From Streptomyces caatingaensis (lineage in GTDB: Bacteria > Actinomycetota > Actinomycetes > Streptomycetales > Streptomycetaceae), in contig NZ_LFXA01000011.1 in NCBI RefSeq assembly GCF_001187435.1, positions 62,001-126,000 of the forward strand: 64,000 nt of DNA. The letters run 5' to 3'. Shown here in pieces: positions 44,922 through 55,672 of this stretch. Under the pieces are notes generated by a model. It saw only the letters and a program-made list of their open reading frames with translations, did not search any database and had not been told where the DNA came from. Every line of letters begins with the position of its first letter. Position 1 is the stretch's first letter. The translations under genes were made by a program, and so were the position numbers.

Positions 44922-45908
44922 ATGACGGCACCACTTCCCGACACCAGCGCGGCCGGGGCCGTCGTCGCCGACGTGCCCCCGAAGGCCATCGAGGGGCGCT
45001 CGCCCTGGCGCATCGCCTGGACCCGGCTCAAGCGCGACCGGCTCGCCCTGGCCGGCGGCGTCGTGGTCGTCCTGCTGATCCTCGTGGCGGTCTTCGCGCC
45101 GCTGATCGTGGACCTGCTGGGCCACCCGCCGAACGAGTACCACGAGGAGCGGATCGACGCCCTGCTCGGCACCCCGAAGGGGGCGTGGGGCGGGATGGAC
45201 GGCGACTTCCTCTTCGGGGTCGAGCCCGTCAACGGGCGGGACGTCTTCAGCCGCGTCGTCTACGGGGCCCGCGTGTCGCTCCTCGTCGCGTTCCTCGCCG
45301 CCGTCGTGGCCGTGGCGATCGGCACCGTGCTCGGCATCGTGGCCGGCTACTTCGGCGGCTGGGTGGACACCCTGATTAGCCGGGTCATGGACGCCCTGCT
45401 CGCCTTCCCGCAGCTGCTGTTCATCATCGCCCTCGTCTCCGTCGTCCCCAACGAGCTGTGGGGGCTGAGCGGTTCGGGCGTGCGGATGGCGGTGCTCGTC
45501 GCCGTGATCGGCTTCTTCGGCTGGCCCTACGTCGGCCGGATCGTCCGCGGGCAGACGCTCTCGCTCAGGGAGCGCGAGTACGTCGAGGCGGCGCGCAGCC
45601 TGGGCGCCGGGCGGACGTACATCCTCTTCCGCGAGCTGCTGCCCAACCTGGTCGCGCCGATCACCGTCTACGCCACGCTGATGATCCCGACCAACGTCCT
45701 CACCGAGGCCGCGCTGAGCTTCCTCGGCGCCGGCGTCAAGTCGCCGACCTCGTCGTGGGGGCAGATGCTCTCCAAGGCCGTCAACACCTATGAGAGCGAC
45801 CCGATGTTCATGGTGTTCCCCGGCCTCGCCATCTTCGTCACCGTCCTCGCCTTCAACCTCTTCGGCGACGGCGTACGGGACGCGCTCGACCCCAGGGGCT
45901 CGCGCTGA
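44922..45908 (+). CDS. Oligopeptide/dipeptide ABC transporter permease (DppC/OppC type)
   Basis: This 328-aa membrane protein has an N-terminal OppC_N helix (about 43-66) and five more helices of a BPD_transp_1 domain. The EAA loop reads EYVEAARSLGAGRTYILFRELLPN. It pairs with the second permease at 47865 to form the channel of a peptide importer. GAGAGGGG about 9 nt upstream supports the ATG. It heads a five-gene operon in the order permease, binding protein, permease, two ATPases. Confidence 0.93.
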   Translation: MTAPLPDTSAAGAVVADVPPKAIEGRSPWRIAWTRLKRDRLALAGGVVVVLLILVAVFAPLIVDLLGHPPNEYHEERIDALLGTPKGAWGGMDGDFLFGVEPVNGRDVFSRVVYGARVSLLVAFLAAVVAVAIGTVLGIVAGYFGGWVDTLISRVMDALLAFPQLLFIIALVSVVPNELWGLSGSGVRMAVLVAVIGFFGWPYVGRIVRGQTLSLREREYVEAARSLGAGRTYILFRELLPNLVAPITVYATLMIPTNVLTEAALSFLGAGVKSPTSSWGQMLSKAVNTYESDPMFMVFPGLAIFVTVLAFNLFGDGVRDALDPRGSR

Positions 45909-45959
45909 CGGCGGTCCGTCACCCACCACTCCACCACCGACCACGGAGGTCGCGACATC

Positions 45960-47732
45960 TTGACCACTCAAGGGACTTCGAGGCGCAGAACGGTCGCCGG
46001 TGCGACGCTGGTCGTGGCGGCCCTGGTCGGCGTCACCGCCTGCGGCGGGGGCGGCGGCAAGAGCGGCGGGGGCGGCGGCAAGGGGCCCGGCTTCGACGCC
46101 GGCGTCGGGAAGGTCGCCAGCCCCTCCGACAAGAAGGGCGGCGAGCTGAAGTTCATCGCCACCCAGGACGCCGACTCGTGGGATCCGCAACGGGGTTACT
46201 ACGGCTTCGCCTGGGACTTCATGCGCTACTACACCCGTACGCTCGTCACCCCCAAGCCCGGCCCCGGCGCCGAGAGCCGGGCCGTCGTGCCGGACCTGGC
46301 CACCGACACCGGGAAGATCTCGGCCGACAAGAAGACCTACAGCTTCACCCTGCGGCCCGGGAGCACCTGGGAGGACGGCAAGCCGGTCACCAGCCGGGAC
46401 ATCAAGTACGGCATCGAGCGCACCTGGGCCCAGGACAAGATATCCGGCGGGCCGACCTGGCTGATGCAGGTCCTGGACCCGGACAAGAAGTACAAGGGCC
46501 CCTACAAGGACACGAGCAAGGACAAGCTGGGGCTGTCGGCGATCGAGACGCCGGACGACCGGTCCATCGTCTTCCATCTGGCCCGGCCCAACGGCGACTT
46601 CCTCCAGATGCTGGCCATCCCCGCGGCCGCCCCGGTGCGGCAGGACATGGACAAGGCGGAGAAGTACGCGCTGCGGCCGTTCTCCAGCGGCCCGTACAAG
46701 TTCGAGTCGTACGACCCCAACAAGAGCCTGGTCCTGGTCCGCAACGACAAGTGGGACAAGAACTCCGACCCCGTCCGCAAGGCGCTGCCCGACAGGATCT
46801 CCGTCAAGCTCACCACCAACGCCGACGCGATGGACAGCGACCTGATCGCCGGCAACTACGACCTCGACCTCAACGCCACGGGCATGGGGTCGGCCGGCCG
46901 GCAGAAGGCCCTCCAGACCGCCAAGGGCAACGTCGACAACCCCCAGACGGGCTTCATCCGCTACGCGGCCTTCCCGCAGTCCGTCGCGCCGTTCGACAAC
47001 GTCCACTGCCGCAGGGCCGTCATCTACGGCGCCGACCACACCTCGCTGCAGACCGCGCGCGGCGGCCCCGAGGCGGGCGGCGACATCGGCACCGGCATGC
47101 TGCCCCCGGCCGTCCAGGGCTTCGAGAAGGGCTACGACCCGTACGGCATCGCCCAGGGCAAGGCGGACCCCGCCAAGGCCAAGGAGGAGCTCAAGGCGTG
47201 CGGCAAGCCGGACGGCTTCACCACCACCATCGCGGTGCGCAACAACAAGCCGCAGGAGGTCGCCACCGCCGAGTCGCTCCAGGCGTCCCTCAAGAAGATC
47301 GGCATCGACGCGCAGGTCGACCCGTACGACGGCGCCCAGTACGCGACCGTCATCGGCGCCCCCAAGAACGTCAAGGCCAAGAACTACGGCATCATCGTCC
47401 AGGGCTGGGGCGCCGACTTCCCCAGCGGCCAGGGCTACCTCCAGCCCATCGTGGACGGGCGGTTCATCCAGGAGTCGGCCAACCAGAACTACCCCGAGAT
47501 CAACGACCCCGCGATCGAGAAGCTCATCGACGACGCGATCGCGGAGACCGACCCGGTCAAGGCGGGGAAGATCTACCAGGAGGCCAACAAGAAGGTCATG
47601 GAGGGCGCCTACTACCTGCCCTTCACCTTCGAGAAGAACATCATCTGGCGCAGCTCCCGGCTGACCAACGTCTACACGACCGACGCCTACAACGGCCGCT
47701 ACGACTACGCCGCCCTGGGCGTCGTCAAGTGA
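45960..47732 (+). CDS. ABC transporter substrate-binding lipoprotein (peptide, SBP_bac_5)
   Basis: This 590-aa extracellular binding protein has a signal peptide with lipobox VTAC (Cys near 23) and a Gly/Lys linker (about 24-45). The SBP_bac_5 domain follows (GELKFIATQDADSWDPQRGYYGF, YSFTLRPGSTWEDGKPVTSRDIKYGIER). It should bind oligopeptides and deliver them to the permeases. The start is TTG with GGAGG 10 nt upstream. A large hairpin lies between it and the second permease, which may raise its dose relative to the membrane parts. Confidence 0.93.
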   Translation: MTTQGTSRRRTVAGATLVVAALVGVTACGGGGGKSGGGGGKGPGFDAGVGKVASPSDKKGGELKFIATQDADSWDPQRGYYGFAWDFMRYYTRTLVTPKPGPGAESRAVVPDLATDTGKISADKKTYSFTLRPGSTWEDGKPVTSRDIKYGIERTWAQDKISGGPTWLMQVLDPDKKYKGPYKDTSKDKLGLSAIETPDDRSIVFHLARPNGDFLQMLAIPAAAPVRQDMDKAEKYALRPFSSGPYKFESYDPNKSLVLVRNDKWDKNSDPVRKALPDRISVKLTTNADAMDSDLIAGNYDLDLNATGMGSAGRQKALQTAKGNVDNPQTGFIRYAAFPQSVAPFDNVHCRRAVIYGADHTSLQTARGGPEAGGDIGTGMLPPAVQGFEKGYDPYGIAQGKADPAKAKEELKACGKPDGFTTTIAVRNNKPQEVATAESLQASLKKIGIDAQVDPYDGAQYATVIGAPKNVKAKNYGIIVQGWGADFPSGQGYLQPIVDGRFIQESANQNYPEINDPAIEKLIDDAIAETDPVKAGKIYQEANKKVMEGAYYLPFTFEKNIIWRSSRLTNVYTTDAYNGRYDYAALGVVK

Positions 47733-47806
47733 CCGTGCGGCGACCGTCGTTCCGCTCCCGCCGGCACATCCGCCGCCAGGCCCCGAAGGGCAGGTGAGGG
47801 CCGAGC

Positions 47807-47851
47807 GCGGCGGCCGGGTGCCCCCGGTGACGGGGGCCGCCCGGCCGCCGC
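47807..47851 (+). terminator. Large intra-operon hairpin before the second permease gene
   Basis: GCGGCGGCCGGG (47807-47818) and CCCGGCCGCCGC (47840-47851) form a perfect 12-bp stem, with an inner CCCCC/GGGGG stem. It ends 13 nt before the GTG of the next gene and can act as a partial terminator or mask its start. Confidence 0.65.
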
Positions 47852-47864
47852 CGGGCCGACCGCA

Positions 47865-48859
<995 letters not shown>

Positions 48860-48863
<4 letters not shown>

Positions 48864-49912
48864 CGTCCTCCCCCTACCTCGACGTACGCGACCTGCGCGT
48901 CCACTTCCCCACCGACGACGGCCTGGTGAAGTCCGTGGACGGGCTCTCCTTCTCGCTGGAGAAGGGCCGCACCCTCGGCATCGTCGGCGAGTCCGGCTCC
49001 GGCAAGTCCGTCAGCTCGCTGGGGATCATGGGCCTGCACACCGTCGGCCAGTACGGCCGCCGCAAGGCGCGCATCTCCGGCGAGATCTGGCTGGACGGCA
49101 CCGAGCTGCTCTCCGCCGACCCCGAGACCGTGCGCCGGCTGCGCGGCCGTGAGATGGCGATGATCTTCCAGGACCCGCTGTCGGCCATGCACCCCTACTT
49201 CACGGTCGGCTCGCAGATCGCCGAGGCGTACCGCGTCCACCACCCCGGCGCCGACCGGCGCACCGCCCGCCGGCGCGCCGTCGACCTGCTGGACCGCGTC
49301 GGCATCCCGCAGCCGGACCGGCGCGTGGACGACTACCCCCACCAGTTCTCCGGCGGCATGCGCCAGCGCGCGATGATCGCCATGGCACTGGTCAACAACC
49401 CCGCCCTCCTCATCGCCGACGAGCCCACCACCGCCCTCGACGTCACCGTCCAGGCGCAGATCCTCGACCTCATCCGCGACCTCCAGAAGGAGTTCGGGTC
49501 GGCGGTCGTCATCATCACCCACGACCTGGGCGTCGTCGCCGAACTCGCCGACGACGTCCTCGTCATGTACGGCGGCCGCTGCGTCGAGCGCGGCCCGGCC
49601 GAGCGCGTCTTCTCCGCCCCCCAGCACCCCTACACCTGGGGCCTGCTCGGCTCCATGCCCCGCATCGACCGTGAGCAGACCGAACGCCTCATCCCCGTCA
49701 AGGGCTCCCCGCCCAGCCTGATCAACGTGCCGCCGGGCTGCGCCTTCAGCCCCCGCTGCCCCTACGCGGACCTGCCCGCCGGCGGCGTCACCCGCACCGA
49801 ACGGCCCGGACTGCGGCCGGCGCCGGGCGACGAACGGCACGTCTTCGCCTGCCACTTGGGCGCCGACGAGCGGAACCGGATCTGGACCGAGGAGATTGCG
49901 CCCAAGCTATGA
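48860..49912 (+). CDS. Peptide ABC transporter ATP-binding protein (DppD type)
   Basis: This 350-aa ATPase energises the importer. It has a Walker A GESGSGKSV, a Q-loop MIFQDPLSAM, a signature FSGGMRQR, a Walker B LLIADEPTTALD and a switch His (ITHDLGV). The C-terminal oligo_HPY region holds cysteines CAFSPRCPYA and ends in FACH, typical of the family's metal-binding tail. The GTG start overlaps the permease stop, and its own stop overlaps the next ATG. Confidence 0.95.
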
Positions 49913-50958
49913 CGGAAACCCTGCTCAAGGTCGAGGGCCTGACCAAACACTTCCCCATCACCAAGGGGCTGCTGCGCCGGCAGGTCGGCGCCGTCCACGC
50001 CGTGGACGGCATCGACTTCGACGTGCGCGCCGGCGAGACGCTCGGCGTCGTCGGCGAGTCCGGCTGCGGCAAGTCCACGATGGGACGGCTCGTGACGCGG
50101 CTGCTCGAACCCACCGCCGGAACCGTCGAGTTCGAGGGCCGGGACATCTCCCACCTCGGGGTCGCCGGCATGCGGCCGCTGCGCCGCGACATCCAGATGA
50201 TCTTCCAGGACCCCTACTCGTCCCTCAACCCCCGGCACACGGTCGGCACCGTCGTCGGCGCCCCCTTCCGCCTCCAGGGCATCACGCCCGAGGGCGGCGT
50301 CAAACGGGAGGTCCAGCGGCTGCTGGAGCTCGTGGGGCTCAACCCCGAGCACTACAACCGCTATCCGCACGAGTTCTCGGGCGGGCAGCGGCAGCGCATC
50401 GGCATCGCCCGGGCGCTGGCGCTCAAGCCGAAGCTGGTCGTCGCGGACGAGCCGGTCTCCGCCCTGGACGTCTCCATCCAGGCGCAGGTGGTCAACCTGC
50501 TCGACGACCTCCAGGACGAGCTCGGGCTGACGTACGTCATCATCGCCCACGACCTGTCCGTCATCCGGCACGTCTCCGACCGCATCGCGGTCATGTACCT
50601 GGGCAAGATCGTCGAACTGACCGACCGCTCCTCGCTCTACGCGCGCCCCCTCCACCCGTACACCAAGGCGCTCCTCTCCGCCGTGCCCGTACCGGACCCG
50701 CGGCGGCGCGCCCGGCGCGAACGGATCCTGCTCAAGGGCGACGTGCCGTCGCCCATCTCGCCGCCGGCGGGGTGCCGCTTCCACACCCGGTGCTGGAAGG
50801 CGACCGAGGTGTGCCGGACGGAGGAACCGCCGCTGCGGGCGCCGGAGCCGGGGCACGTGGTGGCGTGCCACCATCCGGAGGGGGACGCGGCCCCCGCCCG
50901 GGACACCCCCTCCGGGGCGGGGCCGGGGCGGGACGGGGGCACCCCGCCCGGCCGGTAA
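49909..50958 (+). CDS. Peptide ABC transporter ATP-binding protein (DppF type)
   Basis: This 349-aa ATPase is the partner of the DppD-type subunit. It has a Walker A GESGCGKST, a signature FSGGQRQR, a Walker B VVADEPVSALD, a switch His in IAHDLSV and the oligo_HPY cysteines CRFHTRCWKA. A Gly/Pro-rich tail of about 25 residues follows the family domain. ATG 49909 overlaps the preceding stop (ATGA), completing a tightly coupled operon. Confidence 0.95.
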   Translation: MTETLLKVEGLTKHFPITKGLLRRQVGAVHAVDGIDFDVRAGETLGVVGESGCGKSTMGRLVTRLLEPTAGTVEFEGRDISHLGVAGMRPLRRDIQMIFQDPYSSLNPRHTVGTVVGAPFRLQGITPEGGVKREVQRLLELVGLNPEHYNRYPHEFSGGQRQRIGIARALALKPKLVVADEPVSALDVSIQAQVVNLLDDLQDELGLTYVIIAHDLSVIRHVSDRIAVMYLGKIVELTDRSSLYARPLHPYTKALLSAVPVPDPRRRARRERILLKGDVPSPISPPAGCRFHTRCWKATEVCRTEEPPLRAPEPGHVVACHHPEGDAAPARDTPSGAGPGRDGGTPPGR

Positions 50959-50967
50959 GAATGTCGC

Positions 50968-51645
50968 GTGCTCACCGACCTGTTCACGCCGTCCGTCCAG
51001 CATTGGCTGGACATCGCCGGAATCTTCGTGTTCGCCATCTCCGGGGCGCTCCTCGGCGTCCGCAAGAACTTCGACGTCTTCGGCATGGCCGTCCTGGCGG
51101 AGGTCACGGCCCTGGGCGGCGGGCTCTTCCGCGATCTGGTCATCGGCGCCGTCCCTCCGGCCGCGTTCACCGACCTCGGCTACTTCCTCACCCCGCTGCT
51201 GGCCACCCTCATCGTCTTCTTCCTCCACCCGGAGGTGGAGCGGATCACCACCGCCGTGAACGCCTTCGACGCCGCCGGCCTCGGCCTCTTCTGCGTGACG
51301 GGCACCGTCAAGGCGTACGGGCACGGCCTGGGCCTGACCCAGTCCGCCACCCTCGGCCTGGCGACGGCCGTCGGCGGCGGCGTCCTGCGCGACGTCCTGG
51401 CGAACGAGGTGCCGTCCCTGCTGCGCTGGGACCGCGACCTCTACGCCGTCCCGGCCATGGCCGGTGCCGCGGTCGCCGCGCTGATGCTGCGGCAGGGCGC
51501 GCTGCACGGGCCCACCAACGCGGTGCCCGTCCTCGTCGGCTGCGGCCTGCGGCTGCTGGCCATGCGGTACCACTGGCGCGCCCCGCGCGCCTGGCACCGG
51601 CGCTCCGCGGCCACCGAGGAGAAACTGGAGACCGCCCGGGAATAG
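50968..51645 (+). CDS. Trimeric intracellular cation channel family protein (YadS/UPF0126)
   Basis: This 225-aa membrane protein has about seven helices and two copies of the family repeat with AISGALLGVRK and ALGGGLFRDLVIG, then GLGLFCVTGTVKA and AVGGGVLRDVL. Prokaryotic TRIC homologues conduct potassium or similar cations. The GTG at 50968 has no Shine-Dalgarno; TAAGAA ends 6 nt upstream, so it is probably leaderless and independent of the ABC operon 9 nt before it. The tail is basic and cytoplasmic. Confidence 0.88.
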   Translation: MLTDLFTPSVQHWLDIAGIFVFAISGALLGVRKNFDVFGMAVLAEVTALGGGLFRDLVIGAVPPAAFTDLGYFLTPLLATLIVFFLHPEVERITTAVNAFDAAGLGLFCVTGTVKAYGHGLGLTQSATLGLATAVGGGVLRDVLANEVPSLLRWDRDLYAVPAMAGAAVAALMLRQGALHGPTNAVPVLVGCGLRLLAMRYHWRAPRAWHRRSAATEEKLETARE

Positions 51646-51705
51646 CCCCCGCGGCGCGGTCCCGCCGGCTCGCGCGCCCGCGGAACCGCGCCCGGCGGCG
51701 GCCCG

Positions 51706-52290
51706 CTACTTCACGTCCCGCCCGGTCCGGGCGGCCAGCCGGGTGTGCACGTCCGCGCCCTCGGGGGCGGGCCGGGCCGGGGCGAAGGCGCCCGGGCGGC
51801 CCTCGGCCGGGATCGCGGCCTCGGCCGTGGCGAGCGCGAAGCCGGACAGCTCCGGGTCGAGCGCGACAGGGCGGCCGAGCGCCTCGTTGAGGTCCCAGGC
51901 GTGCGTCACCGTCTCCAGGACGAAGAACGCGACGGCGGCGCGGCCGGGGGCCGAGCCCCACGGCGCCTTGAACGGGCCGGCGAGCCGCGCCTCGTCGTCC
52001 CACTCCGCGGCGAGCCGGGCGCCGGCCTCGGCGAAGACCTCCGCCCAGGCGCCGTCGGCCACCTCCGGCAGGGACGGCAGGCCTGGCTCGATCCCGCCGG
52101 CGGCGGCGCCCTCCGCGAACTTCGTCCAGGCGCCGAGGAGGTGCCGCAGCAGCCCCCGCACGTCGAAGTCGCCGCACGGCGTCCGCTCGCCGAGGCGATC
52201 GGTCCCCACGGCCGCCACAAGGGTGTTCATCTGGTCGATCGCGCCCCGGAGCTGCGGGCGGGGGTCGGTCACGGGCCGGGCGTCGGACAC
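51706..52290 (-). CDS. TIGR03086/DinB-like metal-binding protein (maleylpyruvate isomerase type)
   Basis: This 194-aa protein starts with a MDMPI_N-type helical domain (RGAIDQMNTLVAAVGTDRLGERTPCGDFDVRGLLRHLLGA) containing the His ligands of the DinB fold (RHLLG, ETVTHAWDL). Family members include mycothiol-dependent isomerases, but the substrate here is unknown. The GTG at 52290 has GAGGAG upstream and fixes the start. It stands alone between TRIC and the cysteine desulfurase gene. Confidence 0.82.
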   Translation of the reverse strand: MSDARPVTDPRPQLRGAIDQMNTLVAAVGTDRLGERTPCGDFDVRGLLRHLLGAWTKFAEGAAAGGIEPGLPSLPEVADGAWAEVFAEAGARLAAEWDDEARLAGPFKAPWGSAPGRAAVAFFVLETVTHAWDLNEALGRPVALDPELSGFALATAEAAIPAEGRPGAFAPARPAPEGADVHTRLAARTGRDVK

Positions 52291-52505
52291 GGGCGGCTCT
52301 CCTCGGGTGTACGGGCGGGCGGCCGGGAACCCGGCCGCAGGAAGCCTGCCTCCGCGGGACGCCCCGATGTCCTGTGCTTTTCGGCCAACTTCCCGGGGGC
52401 GGTGCGCGGGGTGGTGCCCGGGGCCGGGCGGAGGGCCGCCCCGCGCGGGCCGGGCGCCCGCCGCCGAGAGGGGAACCGCCGGGTACGGCGCCCCGCTCCG
52501 GCTCG

Positions 52506-52511
52506 TAGAAT
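52506..52511 (+). promoter_or_regulatory. Probable -10 box of the cysteine desulfurase gene
   Basis: TAGAAT ends 10 nt before the ATG at 52522, so the transcript would have a leader of only a few nucleotides and no ribosome site. Confidence 0.45.
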
Positions 52512-52521
52512 CGTCCCCACC

Positions 52522-53691
52522 ATGGCCTACCTCGACCACGCCGCCACCACTCCGATGCTCCCGGAGGCGGTGCAGGCGATGACCGCCCAGTTCGCCGTCG
52601 CCGGGAACGCCTCCTCGCTGCACGCCGCGGGGCGCCGCGCGCGCCGCACCGTCGAGGAGTCCCGCGAGGCCCTCGCCGAGGCCCTCGGCGCCCGCCCCAG
52701 CGAGGTCGTCCTCACCGCGGGCGGCACGGAGGCCGACAACCTCGCGGTCAAGGGGATGTACTGGGCGCGCCGGGCCGCCGACCCCGCCCGCACCCGCGTC
52801 CTCGCCAGCCCCGTCGAGCACCACGCCGTCCTCGACGCGGTCGACTGGCTCGCGGCGCACGAGGGCGCCACCGTCGAGTACCTGCCCGTCGACGCGTACG
52901 GGCGCGTGCACCCCGACGCCCTGCGCGAGGCGATAGAACGCGACCCGTCCGACGTCGCGCTGGCCACCGTCATGTGGGCCAACAACGAGATCGGCACCGT
53001 CATGCCGGTCCGCGAACTGGCCGACGTCGCCGCCGGGTTCGACGTCCCGCTGCACGCGGACGCGGTGCAGGCCGTCGGCCAGCTCGACGTCCGCTTCGCG
53101 GACTCCGGGCTGGCCGCGATGACGGTCAGCGCCCACAAGATCGGCGGCCCGTACGGCGTCGGCGCCCTGCTGCTGGGCCGCCGGTACGCGCCCGTGCCGC
53201 TGCTGCACGGCGGCGGCCAGGAGCGGCACGTGCGCTCCGGCACGCTCGACGTCCCCGGCATCGCCGCCTTCGCCGTGGCCGGCACGCTCGCCGCGGAGCG
53301 CCGCGAGGAGTTCGCGCGGGCCGTCGGCGCCCTGCGCGACCGGCTGATCGAGGGCGTCCGCGCCGCCGTGCCGGACGCGGTCCTCGGCGGCGACCCGGAC
53401 CCGGCGGGCCGGCTGCCCGCCAACGCCCACTTCTCCTTCCCCGGCTGCGAGGGCGACTCCCTGCTGCTCCTCCTGGACGCCCAGGGCATCGAGTGCTCCA
53501 CCGGCTCCGCCTGCACGGCCGGGGTCGCCCAGCCCAGCCACGTCGTCCTCGCCACCGGCACGGACCCGGAGCTGGCCCGCGGCACGCTGCGCTTCTCCCT
53601 GGGGCACACCTCGACGGAGGCGGACGTGGACGCCGTGATCGAGGCGATCGGCCCGGTGGTGAAGCGGGCGCGGGGCGCGGGCCTGAGCTGA
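52522..53691 (+). CDS. Cysteine desulfurase (NifS/IscS family)
   Basis: This 389-aa PLP enzyme takes sulfur from L-cysteine as an enzyme-bound persulfide. The PLP lysine is Lys206 in SAHKIGG and the catalytic cysteine is Cys331 in STGSACTAG. The next gene, 56 nt away, is mnmA, which needs such a sulfur donor for tRNA 2-thiouridine. That is the most likely role, rather than bulk Fe-S assembly, which Streptomyces normally does with a Suf system. Confidence 0.95.
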   Translation: MAYLDHAATTPMLPEAVQAMTAQFAVAGNASSLHAAGRRARRTVEESREALAEALGARPSEVVLTAGGTEADNLAVKGMYWARRAADPARTRVLASPVEHHAVLDAVDWLAAHEGATVEYLPVDAYGRVHPDALREAIERDPSDVALATVMWANNEIGTVMPVRELADVAAGFDVPLHADAVQAVGQLDVRFADSGLAAMTVSAHKIGGPYGVGALLLGRRYAPVPLLHGGGQERHVRSGTLDVPGIAAFAVAGTLAAERREEFARAVGALRDRLIEGVRAAVPDAVLGGDPDPAGRLPANAHFSFPGCEGDSLLLLLDAQGIECSTGSACTAGVAQPSHVVLATGTDPELARGTLRFSLGHTSTEADVDAVIEAIGPVVKRARGAGLS

Positions 53692-53747
53692 CGGGCCCGG
53701 AAACCCGTTGTCCGGCCGCGCGCGGGCCCCCGTACCCTGGAGTGGCT

Positions 53748-54905
53748 ATGACTGATTTCCCGGGTGCACCCGATCTCCACGCCCCCCGCGAGGGGCACCG
53801 GCTCCGCGTGCTCGCCGCCATGTCCGGCGGCGTCGACTCCGCCGTCGCGGCGGCCCGCGCGGTCGAGGCCGGCCACGACGTGACCGGCGTGCACCTGGCG
53901 CTCTCCGCCAACCCGCAGTCCTTCCGCACCGGCGCCCGCGGCTGCTGCACCCTCGAGGACTCGCGCGACGCCCGCCGCGCCGCCGACGTCATCGGCATCC
54001 CCTTCTACTGCTGGGACCTGGCCGAGCGCTTCCGCGAGGACGTCGTCGAGGACTTCGTCGCCGAGTACGAGGCGGGCCGCACGCCCAACCCCTGCCTCCG
54101 CTGCAACGAGAAGATCAAGTTCGCGGCGCTGCTGGACAAGGCCCTCGCCCTCGGCTTCGACGCCGTGTGCACGGGCCACTACGCGACGGTCGTGGTCAAG
54201 GAGGACGGCACCCGCGAGCTGCACCGCGCCGGCGACATGGCGAAGGACCAGTCGTACGTCCTCGGCGTGCTGGACGAGCGGCAGCTCGCCCACGCGATGT
54301 TCCCGCTCGGCGACACCGTGACCACCAAGGACGAGATCCGCGCCGAGGCGGAGCGCCGCGGGCTGGCCGTCGCCAAGAAGCCCGACAGCCACGACATCTG
54401 CTTCATCGCCGACGGCGACACCCGCGGCTTCCTCGCCTCCCGCCTCGGCAGGGCGGAGGGCGACATCGTCGACGAGACCGGTGCCAAGGTCGGCACCCAC
54501 GAGGGCGCCTACGGCTACACCATCGGCCAGCGCAAGGGCCTCCGCATCGGTCACCCCGCGCCCGACGGCAAGCCGCGCTACGTCCTCGACATCTCCCCGG
54601 TGAACAACACCGTCACCGTCGGCCCCGCCGAGCTCCTCGACGTCGCCGCCCTCACCGCCATCAGGCCCCGCTGGTGCGGCGTCGCCCCCTCCGGCCCCGG
54701 CACCTACACCGCCCAGCTCCGCGCCCACGGCGGCGAGACGGAGGTCACCGCCGAGCCCGTCGGCGACGAGCTCCACGTCCGCTTCACCGAGCCCGTCCGC
54801 GGCGTGGCCCCCGGCCAGGCGATCGTCCTCTACGACGGGACGCGGGTCGTCGGGTCGGCGACGATCGCGACGACGGAGCGGGCGGCGGCCGCGCGGCGGG
54901 GCTGA
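53748..54905 (+). CDS. mnmA: tRNA-specific 2-thiouridylase
   Basis: This 385-aa enzyme adds sulfur to U34 of tRNAs for Lys, Glu and Gln. The PP-loop is AMSGGVDSAVAA (24-35). The catalytic cysteines are Cys119 in NPCLRCNEKIKF and the Cys in SHDICFIAD. GGAG lies 5 nt before the ATG. The neighbouring cysteine desulfurase probably supplies the sulfur. Confidence 0.96.
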   Translation: MTDFPGAPDLHAPREGHRLRVLAAMSGGVDSAVAAARAVEAGHDVTGVHLALSANPQSFRTGARGCCTLEDSRDARRAADVIGIPFYCWDLAERFREDVVEDFVAEYEAGRTPNPCLRCNEKIKFAALLDKALALGFDAVCTGHYATVVVKEDGTRELHRAGDMAKDQSYVLGVLDERQLAHAMFPLGDTVTTKDEIRAEAERRGLAVAKKPDSHDICFIADGDTRGFLASRLGRAEGDIVDETGAKVGTHEGAYGYTIGQRKGLRIGHPAPDGKPRYVLDISPVNNTVTVGPAELLDVAALTAIRPRWCGVAPSGPGTYTAQLRAHGGETEVTAEPVGDELHVRFTEPVRGVAPGQAIVLYDGTRVVGSATIATTERAAAARRG

Positions 54906-54953
54906 GGGGCCGCCGCCGCGCCCGGAGCCGGGCGCCGCAGGGGACGGCCGCGG

Positions 54954-55511
54954 TCAGGCGGTCGTGCGGACCACGTCCGTGACCTCGCAGCGTCCGCTGC
55001 CGCCCGGGGCGCCCGGCTTGGGGACGTACGGGGTGGAGACGTCCTGCGTGCCGGTGCGGCCGGGGCCGACGGCGAGGATGGACGGGGTGCGGGTCGTGCG
55101 CGTGCCGTCCGGGGCGGTGAAGCGCACCGTGAGGCGGTAGTTGTAGGTGAGGGTGGTGCTGCTGTTGGTGGCGCTCAGCTTGGCGGTGATGCCGAGGCGG
55201 TCCGAGTAGTCACAGGCGAGGATCTTGAGGTCGCGCATCGCGCTGTCGCGACGGCCGCCGCCGTGGACGCCGCCGGCGGACGTGCCGCCGCTGCCGCCGC
55301 CGGTGGCCGAGTCGCCCGTCGTACCGGACGTCCCCGTCGTCGTACCGCCCGAGGCGGAGCCCGAACCGGAGCCGGAGCCGGAGTCCGAACCGCTGCCGTG
55401 GTGGCTGGATCCGCCCCCTCCGCAGCCGCCGCCGTGGTGCCCGCGGGCCCCGGTCAGGGCGACGACGACTATCCCGAAGACCGCCGCCGCGCGGACGTGA
55501 CGCATTTTCAT
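54954..55511 (-). CDS. Exported Gly/Ser-rich protein of unknown function
   Basis: This 185-aa protein has a signal peptide (about 1-23), then about 60 residues of low complexity in Gly, Ser, His and Thr. A compact C-terminal domain (about 90-185) follows, with LKILACDYSDRLGITAKLSATNS and a second Cys in SGRCEVTD. The two late cysteines probably form a disulfide, and the domain reads as an Ig-like sandwich. A GCG region after the signal could give a lipid anchor. GGGGGAG lies 10 nt before the ATG. No named family is recognised. Confidence 0.7.
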   Translation of the reverse strand: MKMRHVRAAAVFGIVVVALTGARGHHGGGCGGGGSSHHGSGSDSGSGSGSGSASGGTTTGTSGTTGDSATGGGSGGTSAGGVHGGGRRDSAMRDLKILACDYSDRLGITAKLSATNSSTTLTYNYRLTVRFTAPDGTRTTRTPSILAVGPGRTGTQDVSTPYVPKPGAPGGSGRCEVTDVVRTTA

Positions 55512-55672
55512 CGCTGTGGAACTCCCCCGTTGAACGGTGTGCTCGAGCACTCGGCAAGCGAGCGCACGGCAGGCTAACAACGCCCGTACAAGCGACGAAA
55601 TCCATGGGGGATCTGTGACGTGAGCGCGACAGAATCGGTCCCCAACCGGGACGAAAGGTGGCTGAAAACCGC

